This document shows positions 16,857 to 25,717 of a DNA stretch of 42,273 nucleotides, piece by piece. This DNA comes from Bryobacterales bacterium (GTDB taxonomy: Bacteria; Acidobacteriota; Terriglobia; Bryobacterales; Bryobacteraceae). Under the pieces are notes generated by a model, which saw only the letters and a program-made list of their open reading frames with translations, was not told the origin of the DNA and did no database searches. Made by a program: the position numbers and the translations under genes. The stretch is from assembly GCA_016789785.1 (NCBI GenBank), contig JAEUQE010000029.1:1-42273 (forward strand), in the 5' to 3' direction. The stretch's first letter is position 1; each line of letters begins with the position of its first letter.

Positions 16857-19193
16857 ATGCGTGAACCAATCGCTTGGCTTGGGGCATGTTGTCTCACCGT
16901 GACACTGCTTCCGCCTCTCTCGTTTGCACAAACCACCAAGGGCTCCCTTGATAAGTTCCGGCAGTTGGAAGAACTGCTGCCCACGCCGAATGAATACCGC
17001 ACTGCATCCGGTGCGCCGGGACACCGGTACTGGCAGCAGAAGGTCGACTACGACATCTCCGTCGAACTTGACGACTCGCAACAGAAGATCACCGGCACGG
17101 AGAAGATCACCTATCGGAACAATTCACCTGACACGGTGCATTATCTGTGGCTACAGCTTGATCAGAATATCTGGTCGCAGAACTCGATGACGATGTCGAC
17201 TGCCACGGCGCCCACGGACCTGACGCGCATGCCGTTCGGCACGATCTCGCGCATGAAGTTCGCACCGAAGTTTGACGGTGGCTACAAGATCAAGAGTGTG
17301 CGCAATGCCGGCAATGATTCGCTGCGCTACACCATCCAGTACACGATGATGCGCGTGGACCTGCCCTCGGAACTGCCCCCCGGAGGAACGGCGGTCATCC
17401 ACATTGACTGGGAGTACAACATTAATCCGTCGAAGAAGGTTCCGGGCCGTACTGGCGGTGAGTTCTTCGAGAAGGACGGCAACTGGATCTATTGCATCGC
17501 GCAGTGGTTCCCGCGCCTCGCCGCATACAACGATGTGAGCGGCTGGCAGCACAAGCAGTATCTGGGTGCGGGCGAGTTCACGCTGGAGTTCGGTGATTAT
17601 CGCGTCCGCATCAAGGTGCCCGATGATCACGTTGTGTCGTCGACGGGAGTGCTGCAGAATCCCCGCGAAGTCCTCACGGAAACACAGATCGCGCGTTTGA
17701 AACAGGCCGAGACCGCCGCGTCGCCAGTGATGGTTGTGACTCCCGACGAAGCGAAGGCCAACGAGAAGAGCAAGCCCAAAGGCACGAAGACGTGGGTGTT
17801 CCACGCGGCCAATGTGCGCGACTTCGCATTCGCATCTTCGCGCAAGTTCATTTGGGATGCGCAGGGTCACATGGTGGACGGACGGCGCGTGATGGCGATG
17901 TCGTTCTATCCCAAGGAAGCGAATCCCCTTTGGGAGAAGTACTCCACCGCGGCTGTGATTCACACGTTGAACGTCTACGGGCGTTACTCGTTCAGCTATC
18001 CGTATCCGACCGCACAGTCCGTGAATGGTGTCGTATCCGGCGGCATGGAATACCCGATGATCTGCTTCAATGGCCCCCGGCCGCAGGAGGACGGCACCTA
18101 CTCCGCGCGTACGAAGTATGGCCTGATCACCGTGATCATTCATGAAGTGGGTCACAACTTTTTTCCGATGATCGTGAACTCGGATGAACGTCAGTGGACG
18201 TGGATGGATGAAGGGATGAACACGTTTCTGCAGTACTTGTCCGAGCAGGAATGGGAGCCGAAGTATCCATCGAAGGATGCCGAGCCGAAAGACATCGCCG
18301 CCTACATGTCGGGGCCCACGCACGATGCCATCATGACGAGTTCGGATTCAATCCAAAACCTGTTCGCGAACGCATATCAGAAGACGGCGACTGGGTTGAA
18401 CATGTTGCGTGAGACGATTCTCGGGCGCGAGCAATTCGACTTCGCATTCCGCGAGTTCTCGCGGCGCTGGAAGTTCAAGCGGCCCATGCCCGCGGACTTC
18501 TTCCGCACCATGGAAGATGCAACGGGAGTGGACCTCGATTGGTTCTGGCGCGGGTGGTTCTACTCCACGGACCGGACCGACATTTCGATTGAGGGTGTGC
18601 GCCAGTATCGCATCGACACGAAGAACCCGGAAGTGGAGAAGCCGCTGATCACCAAACGCAAGCAGGAAGAACCCGAGACGCTCTCCGCGCAGCGCAACAA
18701 GCCGTTGCCGAAACTGACGGACGCGAAGCCGGAACTGAGGGATTTCTACAACAGCTACGACGAAAACGTGGTGACCGATCGTGATCGCGAAGAGTACAAG
18801 AAATTCGTCGCGACCTTGAACGAGGAAGAAAAGGAATTGCTGGCGAGCGGTGAGAACTTCTACGTCATCGATCTCAAGAACCTCGGCGGACTGGTGATGC
18901 CGGTGATCCTGCGGATCGAGTACACCGACGGTTCCAATCAGGAGTTGCGCATCCCGGCGGAGATCTGGCGGCGAAACAACAGTGCTCTTTCGAAGATGGT
19001 GATGACGCCGAAGGAGATCAAGGAGATCGTGCTGGATCCGCATTTGGAGACGGCGGATACGGATCTGGCGAACAACTACTTCCCGCGTCGTCCGCTGAAG
19101 CGGCAGTTTGAGTTGTTCAAGGAACGGCGTCCTCCCAATCCCATGCAGCAACAGAAGAAGTCCGCCGCGCCGGCCACTTCGCAGCAGCAATAG
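16857..19193 (+). CDS. Secreted M1-family zinc metallopeptidase
   Basis: A 778-aa gluzincin with an N-terminal signal peptide (residues 1-24, ending PLSFAQ). The zinc site is HEVGH at 429-433 with the third ligand Glu452, giving HExxHx18E (WTWMDEG). The exopeptidase-type motif is GGMEY at 395-399, in place of GAMEN, as in several bacterial M1 relatives. The N-terminal beta saddle covers about 55-270. After about residue 600 there is an extra C-terminal region with a charged linker, a small beta domain (NLGGLVMPVILRIEYTDGS) and a Lys/Gln-rich tail. It is followed 4 nt later by a DUF6702 gene, so they share a transcript. It probably degrades peptides in the periplasm or outside the cell. Confidence 0.92.
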   Translation: MREPIAWLGACCLTVTLLPPLSFAQTTKGSLDKFRQLEELLPTPNEYRTASGAPGHRYWQQKVDYDISVELDDSQQKITGTEKITYRNNSPDTVHYLWLQLDQNIWSQNSMTMSTATAPTDLTRMPFGTISRMKFAPKFDGGYKIKSVRNAGNDSLRYTIQYTMMRVDLPSELPPGGTAVIHIDWEYNINPSKKVPGRTGGEFFEKDGNWIYCIAQWFPRLAAYNDVSGWQHKQYLGAGEFTLEFGDYRVRIKVPDDHVVSSTGVLQNPREVLTETQIARLKQAETAASPVMVVTPDEAKANEKSKPKGTKTWVFHAANVRDFAFASSRKFIWDAQGHMVDGRRVMAMSFYPKEANPLWEKYSTAAVIHTLNVYGRYSFSYPYPTAQSVNGVVSGGMEYPMICFNGPRPQEDGTYSARTKYGLITVIIHEVGHNFFPMIVNSDERQWTWMDEGMNTFLQYLSEQEWEPKYPSKDAEPKDIAAYMSGPTHDAIMTSSDSIQNLFANAYQKTATGLNMLRETILGREQFDFAFREFSRRWKFKRPMPADFFRTMEDATGVDLDWFWRGWFYSTDRTDISIEGVRQYRIDTKNPEVEKPLITKRKQEEPETLSAQRNKPLPKLTDAKPELRDFYNSYDENVVTDRDREEYKKFVATLNEEEKELLASGENFYVIDLKNLGGLVMPVILRIEYTDGSNQELRIPAEIWRRNNSALSKMVMTPKEIKEIVLDPHLETADTDLANNYFPRRPLKRQFELFKERRPPNPMQQQKKSAAPATSQQQ

Positions 19194-19197
19194 CGGT

Positions 19198-19683
19198 ATG
19201 CGTCTTTTCGCCGTGCCGCTGTTGCTGGCTTGTGGAATGGATGCGCACACACTGCACCGGTCGATGGCGCAAATCGAGTGGATCTCGGCGAAGCAATCTA
19301 TCGAGGTCATGCTGCTGCTGCACGGCGAGGATATCGAACGGCTGGTGAAGTCTCGCCTGGGTGCGAGCGCAACTCTCGACCGGCCGAAACAAGTCGAGCC
19401 ATTTCTGTTTCGGTATCTCAAGGAGCAATTCGAGTTGCGTACCGGGGCAGGGAAGGCCGTGGCTTTCGAGTGGGTGGGAATGGAAGTGCACACCCACTTC
19501 GTTACTGTCTATCTGGAAGCGCGCGCAGACACTCTGACGGGCTGGACGTTGCGCAACCGGATTCTGTTCGGAGAACTCCTGGATCAAAGCAACGCAGTGC
19601 TGGTGAAGCGTGATGGAAAGGCGGCGCGCGAGATCACATTCGATCAGAGCGCACCGCCGAAGTGGGTGCCTCTGTTGCCGTAG
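19198..19683 (+). CDS. DUF6702 family protein
   Basis: A 161-aa protein starting MRLFAVPLLLACGMDAHTLH, with a short signal sequence. The mature part starts HRSMAQIEWISAKQSIEVML and carries HGEDIERLV; both fit the DUF6702 family of small secreted beta proteins, often encoded beside M1 peptidases. The ATG at 19198 begins 4 nt after the peptidase stop codon, making translational coupling likely. Later sequence shows FEWVGMEVHTHFVTVYLEA, typical alternating strands. Function is unknown; the repeated neighbourhood with M1 peptidases suggests a role as partner or chaperone. Confidence 0.8.
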   Translation: MRLFAVPLLLACGMDAHTLHRSMAQIEWISAKQSIEVMLLLHGEDIERLVKSRLGASATLDRPKQVEPFLFRYLKEQFELRTGAGKAVAFEWVGMEVHTHFVTVYLEARADTLTGWTLRNRILFGELLDQSNAVLVKRDGKAAREITFDQSAPPKWVPLLP

Positions 19684-19714
19684 CCCTGAGCGTGCTTCAT
19701 GGCATCATGAACGC

Positions 19715-20059
19715 ATGCGTACACTTCTGGGAATCCTCATGGCCTCGCTGCTTTTCGGTGCGGAGACCAAGCCTGTCACTCTCACTGGAGTGATCATCGA
19801 CACGGGTTGTTATCTGTCGCACGACACGAAAGGACCAAAGCACGTCACTTGCGCCACTACGTGCGCGAAAGCAGGGGTGCCGCTGGCGATACTCGAAGAG
19901 CACTCCGGCACCGTGTATTTGCCCATTGCGGTCGACCATAAGAACCAAAACCCGAAACTCATGCCGTTCATTGAAAAGAAGGTGAAGGTGACCGGAACGC
20001 TGTTCGAGAAGGGCGGCGTCAAAGGCATCTATGTGAAGACCATCTCCGCTGCCCCGTGA
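19715..20059 (+). CDS. Small secreted Cys/His-containing protein, unknown function
   Basis: A 114-aa protein starting MRTLLGILMASLLFGAETKP, a signal peptide. Mature sequence holds IDTGCYLSHD (Cys32, His36), then PKHVTCATTCAKAGVP (His43, Cys46, Cys50), followed by a beta-rich C-terminal half (TVYLPIAVDHKNQ; KKVKVTGTLFEKGG). The C-x13-C-x3-C plus His arrangement could bind a metal or form a disulfide. The C-terminal half looks like a small OB-type barrel, as in related secreted proteins of unknown role. The ATG at 19715 is the start that gives a signal peptide. It ends 31 bp from a convergent gene. Confidence 0.65.
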   Translation: MRTLLGILMASLLFGAETKPVTLTGVIIDTGCYLSHDTKGPKHVTCATTCAKAGVPLAILEEHSGTVYLPIAVDHKNQNPKLMPFIEKKVKVTGTLFEKGGVKGIYVKTISAAP

Positions 20060-20089
20060 GATGTTGGCGGAACGCACCGGCGCCCGCGA

Positions 20090-22678
20090 TCACGCGATTC
20101 GGTGCGCTGAAGGTCCTGGCGGCAAAGATCGAACAAGCACAGCCGTCATGTCGTCATGCTGCGGTGCAGCGCCGGCGAATTGATCGACGGTTTCAAAGAG
20201 CCCGCGGATCGCATCCGGCGCCGCCAGCGGAGAGACCTGCCGCGATGCCGTGAGAAGACGCTCCTCGCCGAACTCCTCCTGCTGAAGATTCATTGCTTCC
20301 GAAAGCCCATCGGTGTAGGCGATGAGGATGTCACCTGGCTGCAACTGCAGGTCGCGATGCGTGTACCGGCTGAGCCGCGTAAGACCCGTGCCGGGACCGG
20401 TTGCCTTCAACCATTCGGTTTCACCCGATGCGCGCAGAACGAGTGGCGGATTGTGTCCGGCATTCACATACACGAGTCTGCGGCTCGATGGATCGTACTG
20501 CGCATAAAAGAGCGTCGCGAAATGGCTCTTTGCCGATGCGTCATAGATCAGCCGGTTCACATGGCCGATGAGCGTGGCCAAGTCTTCGCCCGTGTGGATC
20601 GCCTGTCCGCGCACGGATGCATGCAACACGGCCATCAGGAGTGCCGCCGGGACGCCTTTGCCACTCACGTCGCCAATCGCGATGCCGAATTGCTTGTTCG
20701 GAGTCTCGAAAAAGTCGTAGTAATCGCCGCCCACGCTCTGCGCGGGACGGCAGGCCCCGGAGTACTCGATGCCTGCCACAGCGGGCAGTTTTTGTGGAAA
20801 CAAGCGTGTCTGCACATCGCGTGCGATCTCCATCTCCCGATGCAGACGCTCGCGTTGGGCGGCTTGTTCCGCGAATGCGGACGCGAGCCGGGTGTTCTCC
20901 AGCGCAAGCCCCGTTTGCGCTGCAACGGACCGGAGCAGTTGCAGGTCACTGCGGCTATAGGGCTCTTCTGAGCGCTTCGGTCCCAGGCTGATCACGCCGA
21001 GCAGTTCTTCCTTCGCAGCAAGCGGAAGCAGCAACTGGGTTTGCAGTGCTTGGAGGCACTGTTGCTCAGCCGCGGGCAGGTCCTTGTGTGCCCAGGAGTC
21101 CGGATCGTCCAGATACACAGTGAGACCGCTTCGCTCATCCTTGATCCGGGAGATCACCGTGCTTGCCGCTGGAAGCGCGGCCTCCGGTGGCGCGTCGTAG
21201 CCAATCGCGAATGCCGGACGGAACGCGCCGTTGTCGCGCGTCAGCATCGCTACGCGGGAGACGTGCAACGCTTCCGAGATGCGGCGTGAAACTGTATCGA
21301 GCAATGGCTGGGTCTCCACAATGGTACGAACCTCGTCGCTCAACTCACTGAGCACATGCTCCGCGTTGTAGGCTTCGCGGAAGAAGCGGCGGTCGACCCA
21401 GGCTTTCAATCGTTCCGCGAGCAGACGGAGCAGTGCGACGCCGAGGATCGCCGCGCAGATCAGCATCATGCGCTGCGGACGGTTCTCGCCCTTCTCGATC
21501 AGACGGCCGGCATTGAAGATCAGCGCGAACGATACAGCGACCTGCACGATGCGGACGGCACGGGAGGCCAATGCGTATTGCAGACCCGTGCGGAGGACGA
21601 CCTTCACATCCAGAGCGCGGTGGACAATCACGACGTAGGCGAGCGTGAGAGGAAAGAGACACAGAAACGCGAGCGCGCCAACGATCACCAGACCTGGGAC
21701 GCCAGAAAAGACGTCGATTCGAAGCGCCACGGAACGCAGCACGAGCAGGAACATCGGAAGCATGCTAATGTGCGCGCCCCAGTTCACCAACGCGGCCCTA
21801 CGCTTGGCTTCCGGCGTAGTTGCAGCGCTGCGTTGAATCGCGATGGCGGCGAAGAAGAATCCGATGGAAGCCATGTGGGCGAAACGAATGGGCGTCAGCA
21901 GCGCTTCGACTGCCGGGTACATCGCGCGTGCCAGGGAGAGTGATTCGACGCATGCAAGTTCGTAGATCACCGTCGGGATGGTGAGCACGATGTTCGGGAC
22001 CACTGCCACAAAGAAAGCGATTCTGCGGTAGAAAGTGAATCGCAGCCGGTCCGGAAAGAAGATGCCGAGCAAGCCCATCCACACGGGCCAGGTATTCATC
22101 GCGCAGCCGTGCATCAGACGCTGATGATAGAAGGCGAGACGGCCGGATACGGGGAAATCGACGATATTGAACATCGGCAGGAACGAGATCAACAGCGCAA
22201 GAAGAATCCATGACCGTACGTCATGCGGGCGGAGCCAGGTAACACCGAAGCCCAACAGAATGCTGAAAGGCACCACCACGGAAAGCAGGATCAGATTGAT
22301 CGTCACATCCGCCTGGCGGAATGCTGTTTGCATCGGAAAGCGAATCTGCAGAGCGTTGCCGTCGCGCTCAATGTCGACCGCCATTTGCTCGCCCACTCTG
22401 CCGCGCGCGAAGGCGATCGATTGCGAAAGATGCCCGCGATAGGGCTCGCCGTTGATGGCGATGATGCGGTCATCGCGGCGCAATCCCGCTTCATGGACCG
22501 CGGTCCACATTCCTCGCACACGATCGGGAGAACCTCCCATGTAGAACATGTAGGGAGTGTCCTGCCTGGGGTTTTGGAGCAGGTGGATCAGGCTGCCGAT
22601 CTGGCGGATCTGGTCGGCAGCCACCAGGGTGAGCAGCGCGAACCATGCGATGCGAAGTGAGAGAGTAGATCGGTTCAT
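20090..22678 (-). CDS. PDZ-7TM-GAF-SpoIIE serine phosphatase (RsbU-like), copy 2
   Basis: An 862-aa membrane signalling protein. Order: N-terminal membrane helix (about 8-22), PDZ-like domain (about 60-115, GLRRDDRIIAINGEPYRG), a multi-helix membrane sensor (about 128-365), GAF domain (about 430-590), short coiled coil (EQAAQRERLHREMEIARDVQ), and a PP2C-type SpoIIE domain (about 640-855). Metal-binding acidic motifs are present: GGDYYDF at 650-656, IAIGDVSGKG at 666-675, YTDGLSEAMN, and HDDMT near the end. Such enzymes dephosphorylate STAS anti-sigma antagonists. It is the last gene of the SPFH/ATPase run; its ATG overlaps the stop codon of the similar upstream phosphatase by 4 nt. The stimulus and target are unknown. 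Confidence 0.9.
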   Translation of the reverse strand: MNRSTLSLRIAWFALLTLVAADQIRQIGSLIHLLQNPRQDTPYMFYMGGSPDRVRGMWTAVHEAGLRRDDRIIAINGEPYRGHLSQSIAFARGRVGEQMAVDIERDGNALQIRFPMQTAFRQADVTINLILLSVVVPFSILLGFGVTWLRPHDVRSWILLALLISFLPMFNIVDFPVSGRLAFYHQRLMHGCAMNTWPVWMGLLGIFFPDRLRFTFYRRIAFFVAVVPNIVLTIPTVIYELACVESLSLARAMYPAVEALLTPIRFAHMASIGFFFAAIAIQRSAATTPEAKRRAALVNWGAHISMLPMFLLVLRSVALRIDVFSGVPGLVIVGALAFLCLFPLTLAYVVIVHRALDVKVVLRTGLQYALASRAVRIVQVAVSFALIFNAGRLIEKGENRPQRMMLICAAILGVALLRLLAERLKAWVDRRFFREAYNAEHVLSELSDEVRTIVETQPLLDTVSRRISEALHVSRVAMLTRDNGAFRPAFAIGYDAPPEAALPAASTVISRIKDERSGLTVYLDDPDSWAHKDLPAAEQQCLQALQTQLLLPLAAKEELLGVISLGPKRSEEPYSRSDLQLLRSVAAQTGLALENTRLASAFAEQAAQRERLHREMEIARDVQTRLFPQKLPAVAGIEYSGACRPAQSVGGDYYDFFETPNKQFGIAIGDVSGKGVPAALLMAVLHASVRGQAIHTGEDLATLIGHVNRLIYDASAKSHFATLFYAQYDPSSRRLVYVNAGHNPPLVLRASGETEWLKATGPGTGLTRLSRYTHRDLQLQPGDILIAYTDGLSEAMNLQQEEFGEERLLTASRQVSPLAAPDAIRGLFETVDQFAGAAPQHDDMTAVLVRSLPPGPSAHRIA

Positions 22679-25236
22679 GCAGCGCGCACCCTGAGCGCGA
22701 TGATCGTCATGTCGTCATGCTGGGGAGCGCCCGCACTGAACTGATCGACGTTGGCGATGAGGGCGGACATGAGTTCCGAAACCGGCTCTCCGGCGGCGGA
22801 GGATAGGGTCAGCAACAACCTCTGGTCACCGTACTCCTCGCGATCCGGATTCATTGCTTCGGTGAAGCCGTCCGTGTAGGCAACCAACAGGTCGTCCGCC
22901 TCGAGGGCAATCTCCACCGCCTGATACGATGCCCGGCGGGAAAGCCCTGTGCCGGGTCCCGTCGCTCGCAACCATTGGGCGGCTCCCTTTCGCAGCAACA
23001 GGGGCGGATTGTGGCCTGCATTCGCATAGCGAAGGACGCGCGTTGTGGGGTTGTACTGCGCATAGAAAAGCGTCGCGAAGTGGCTGCGGGGCGACATGTC
23101 GTAGATGAGACGGTTGACGTTGCTCAGAAACACCGGCAGGTCGTTGATGCCGTTCATCGCCTGTCCTCGAACGGATGCCTGCAAGGCGGCCATGAGCAAT
23201 GCGGCGGGCATTCCCTTTCCACTCACATCGCCGATGGCAACGCCGAATTCGCCATTCGGAAGCTCAACGAAGTCGAAGTAGTCGCCGCCGACGCTTTGGG
23301 CGGGACGGCAGAGGCCATCGTACTCGATCCCAGGCACGGGTGGACGCTTGTGAGGAAACAGGCGTTGTTGCACATCGCGCGCAATCGACATCTCCTTGTG
23401 AAATTGTTCCCGATGCGCCAGTTCGTGCGCCATCTCAGCGGCAAGGCGGCTGTTCTCGATCGCAAGCCCGGCCTGTGCGGCCACGGAGCGCAACAGGCGC
23501 AGATCTGAAGGGCTGTAGGGTTCTTCCGAGCGCTTCGCTCCCAGGCTCATGAACCCGATGAGTCCGTGCCGGCTGGAGAGCGGGAGCAGCAGTTGCGATT
23601 GAAGGTCCGCAAGACGCTGGCGGCTCTCGGCGTGATTCAATTCGCGGTGGATCCAGGAATTGGGGTCATCAAGGTATGTGGTCTGCGGCGTGCGTTCCCG
23701 GCTGAGCCGCTCCAGCACAGGATCGTTTTCGGGAAACACCGCAGCCGGATCCTGCGCGAATCCGAGCGCGTAGGCCGGGGTGAACGCCTGCCCCTGGCGG
23801 AGCATCGCCGCAATCTGAGGCACGTGAAGCGATTCCGAGATGCGGCGGGACACAGTCTCCAGCAGTGAACGCGTATCGGCGATGGAATGCACCTCCTCGC
23901 TCAGGTCGCTGAGGATTTTCTCCGCGGCATATGCCTCGCGAAAGAAGCGCCGGTCGGCCCACACGCGGGCCCGCCTGGCTGCGGGGATTGTCAGCAGCAT
24001 GAGGACTGCTGTGCCGGCCAATATCGCGCGACGGTTGGAGTGTGTCGCGTTTGTGGTTTGCGTTGCATAGAGAACCGCGCCGCCGCCGATGAGGATTTGC
24101 AGGACCAGAATGCCTCGCGAGGCAAGGGCGTATTGCAACCCCATGCGCAGTACCACTCGCACATCCAGGGCTCGATGCACGATGACGAGATAAGCGAGTG
24201 TGAGAGGAAACACCGCGAGCATGATCACGCAGAAAATCACGATCGGGGTAGGCTCGGTGAACGCGATCTTGCCTTGCGTGAGGCCGTAGAGGATCAGAAA
24301 GAGCGCGGGCAGAAAACTCGCATAGGTTCCGATGTTGAGCAACCTCGCCTTCCGCCTGGCATCCGGCGACTGCGCCAGCCGGTAAGCTCTAGCGATGGCC
24401 GCGAAGAAGCACGAGATCACGAAGAGCGTGTAGAGAAGCGCCGGAGTCTGCGCGCTTCTCGCAAACGCCAGAGCACTGCCTGCGCGCGACGCATCATTCA
24501 TCAATACGAGTTCGAGCCCGATCGCGAAGCAGGTGAAGAGCAGCAGCGGTACACACAACGCGATTGCCATCTTGTGAATCCACGGACGCACGGGAAGGCG
24601 GTCCGGGAAGCGCATGCCGAGCATCAACAGAAACGCGGGCCACATGATGGAGGCGCTCACGCGGTACGCCGTCGCCAACGGGCGCAGAAACTCAGGCCAG
24701 TCGCCCTGCGAAGGACTTGTGAACGTGACGCCGAAGTTGATCATGAGCCCGAGCAGAATCCACGCGCGCAAGTCCATTGGGCGCAGGAACACGATCACGT
24801 ATCCCAAGGCGAAGCAGAACGACGGAACGGCAATTTCGATGAAGAACTCGAAGAAGGGATGGACACTCCTTTGGGCAGGCCTCAGCGTGACGATGGCGTC
24901 GCGAACCCCGGAGCCGGCCTGAATGGTGAAGCGCATCTCGCCGCCAGGAGGAGTGCTCGCGAGCGCCTCGAAATAGACGCCCAGGCCTTTTGCGGGGCGG
25001 CCATTCACGGCTACAAGACCATCGTCCACTTTGAGCCCTGCCACCTTCGCTTCTTCGCTCACGCTGCGAATCCTGATTGGATGGGCTGACAGTTGCAAAG
25101 GAGGACGCGCTCTGCTTTCAGGCGCCACGATGCGGCGGATGGTGTGGTATCCGGTGAGGCAGGCGTAGATCAGCGTGGTTGCCAGCAACGCGCCGGCGGC
25201 GGCCACGGCGATGGATTTACTGAACCGGAGTTCCAT
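22675..25236 (-). CDS. PDZ-7TM-GAF-SpoIIE serine phosphatase (RsbU-like), copy 1
   Basis: An 853-aa paralogue of the next gene with the same architecture: N-terminal helix, PDZ-like domain (GLKVDDGLVAVNGRPAKGLG), a membrane sensor of about seven helices, GAF domain, and SpoIIE/PP2C domain. GGDYFDF lies at 650-656 and IGDVSGKGMPAALL follows; the terminal QHDDMTIIALRVRAA completes the metal site. The two copies align along their full length, so they arose by tandem duplication, but they have diverged most in the sensor and PDZ parts. The ATG at 25236 is chosen; a TTG at 25245 is possible. The 5' end overlaps the upstream NTF2-like gene by 20 bp and the 3' end overlaps the next phosphatase by 4 nt. 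Confidence 0.9.
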   Translation of the reverse strand: MELRFSKSIAVAAAGALLATTLIYACLTGYHTIRRIVAPESRARPPLQLSAHPIRIRSVSEEAKVAGLKVDDGLVAVNGRPAKGLGVYFEALASTPPGGEMRFTIQAGSGVRDAIVTLRPAQRSVHPFFEFFIEIAVPSFCFALGYVIVFLRPMDLRAWILLGLMINFGVTFTSPSQGDWPEFLRPLATAYRVSASIMWPAFLLMLGMRFPDRLPVRPWIHKMAIALCVPLLLFTCFAIGLELVLMNDASRAGSALAFARSAQTPALLYTLFVISCFFAAIARAYRLAQSPDARRKARLLNIGTYASFLPALFLILYGLTQGKIAFTEPTPIVIFCVIMLAVFPLTLAYLVIVHRALDVRVVLRMGLQYALASRGILVLQILIGGGAVLYATQTTNATHSNRRAILAGTAVLMLLTIPAARRARVWADRRFFREAYAAEKILSDLSEEVHSIADTRSLLETVSRRISESLHVPQIAAMLRQGQAFTPAYALGFAQDPAAVFPENDPVLERLSRERTPQTTYLDDPNSWIHRELNHAESRQRLADLQSQLLLPLSSRHGLIGFMSLGAKRSEEPYSPSDLRLLRSVAAQAGLAIENSRLAAEMAHELAHREQFHKEMSIARDVQQRLFPHKRPPVPGIEYDGLCRPAQSVGGDYFDFVELPNGEFGVAIGDVSGKGMPAALLMAALQASVRGQAMNGINDLPVFLSNVNRLIYDMSPRSHFATLFYAQYNPTTRVLRYANAGHNPPLLLRKGAAQWLRATGPGTGLSRRASYQAVEIALEADDLLVAYTDGFTEAMNPDREEYGDQRLLLTLSSAAGEPVSELMSALIANVDQFSAGAPQHDDMTIIALRVRAA

Positions 25237-25717
25237 AGGGCACAAGGGTCCTGATGCGCTCCACGGCGTCGACGCGATTAATTTTCCACTTGCCGTTGCT
25301 CTTTTCGAGATACACCTGCTGCACTTCGTTGCGATCCTGATAAACGTATTCGACGCGAACCTTCGCTTCGCGATCTGTGATCAGGTCCGGTTGCTGAAGG
25401 GCGATCCCTTTGATGGGTGCGTTCGTATCTCGCAGATACTTCGCGAAGCCTGCTTCGGTTTGTTCCTGAATGGCTGTTCGCAACGACGTTTCCATCTGTC
25501 CGGTGTGAAGCGCGAGATAGGCTGCGACATTCCCGTCACGGGCCGCATCGAACATTTTGTATATGGTGTCCTGGGGAGTGGCCTCCGTTTTTTCAACAGC
25601 GAAGCTGCCGGCAGGCACTGCAGGGAGTTGCACAGCACCCTGCCGGGTGAGAACGACACCGAGAACAAGCAGCAGCACCGCGACCGTGAGGATCTGGGCT
25701 TTGCGTTCCTTCCTCAC
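25217..25717 (-). CDS. Membrane-anchored NTF2/DUF4878-like protein
   Basis: A 166-aa protein with one N-terminal membrane anchor (RKERKAQILTVAVLLLVLGV, residues 2-21) and an extracytoplasmic cone-like domain. The segment TPQDTIYKMFDAARDGNVAAYLAL, followed by beta strands (REAKVRVEYVYQDR; VQQVYLEKSNGKWKINRVD), is the usual order of NTF2-like/DUF4878 proteins. Its 5' end overlaps hflK-like stop by 4 nt and its 3' end overlaps the phosphatase gene. It probably works at the membrane with the SPFH proteins. No catalytic residues are recognisable. Confidence 0.7.
   Translation of the reverse strand: MRKERKAQILTVAVLLLVLGVVLTRQGAVQLPAVPAGSFAVEKTEATPQDTIYKMFDAARDGNVAAYLALHTGQMETSLRTAIQEQTEAGFAKYLRDTNAPIKGIALQQPDLITDREAKVRVEYVYQDRNEVQQVYLEKSNGKWKINRVDAVERIRTLVPYGTPVQ

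Noticed and set aside
17151..18323. 390-residue minus-strand open frame
   Set aside because: Antisense to the M1 peptidase, rich in Arg/His as expected of a shadow frame.
23887..25089. 400-residue plus-strand open frame
   Set aside because: Antisense to a SpoIIE phosphatase gene; no recognisable features.
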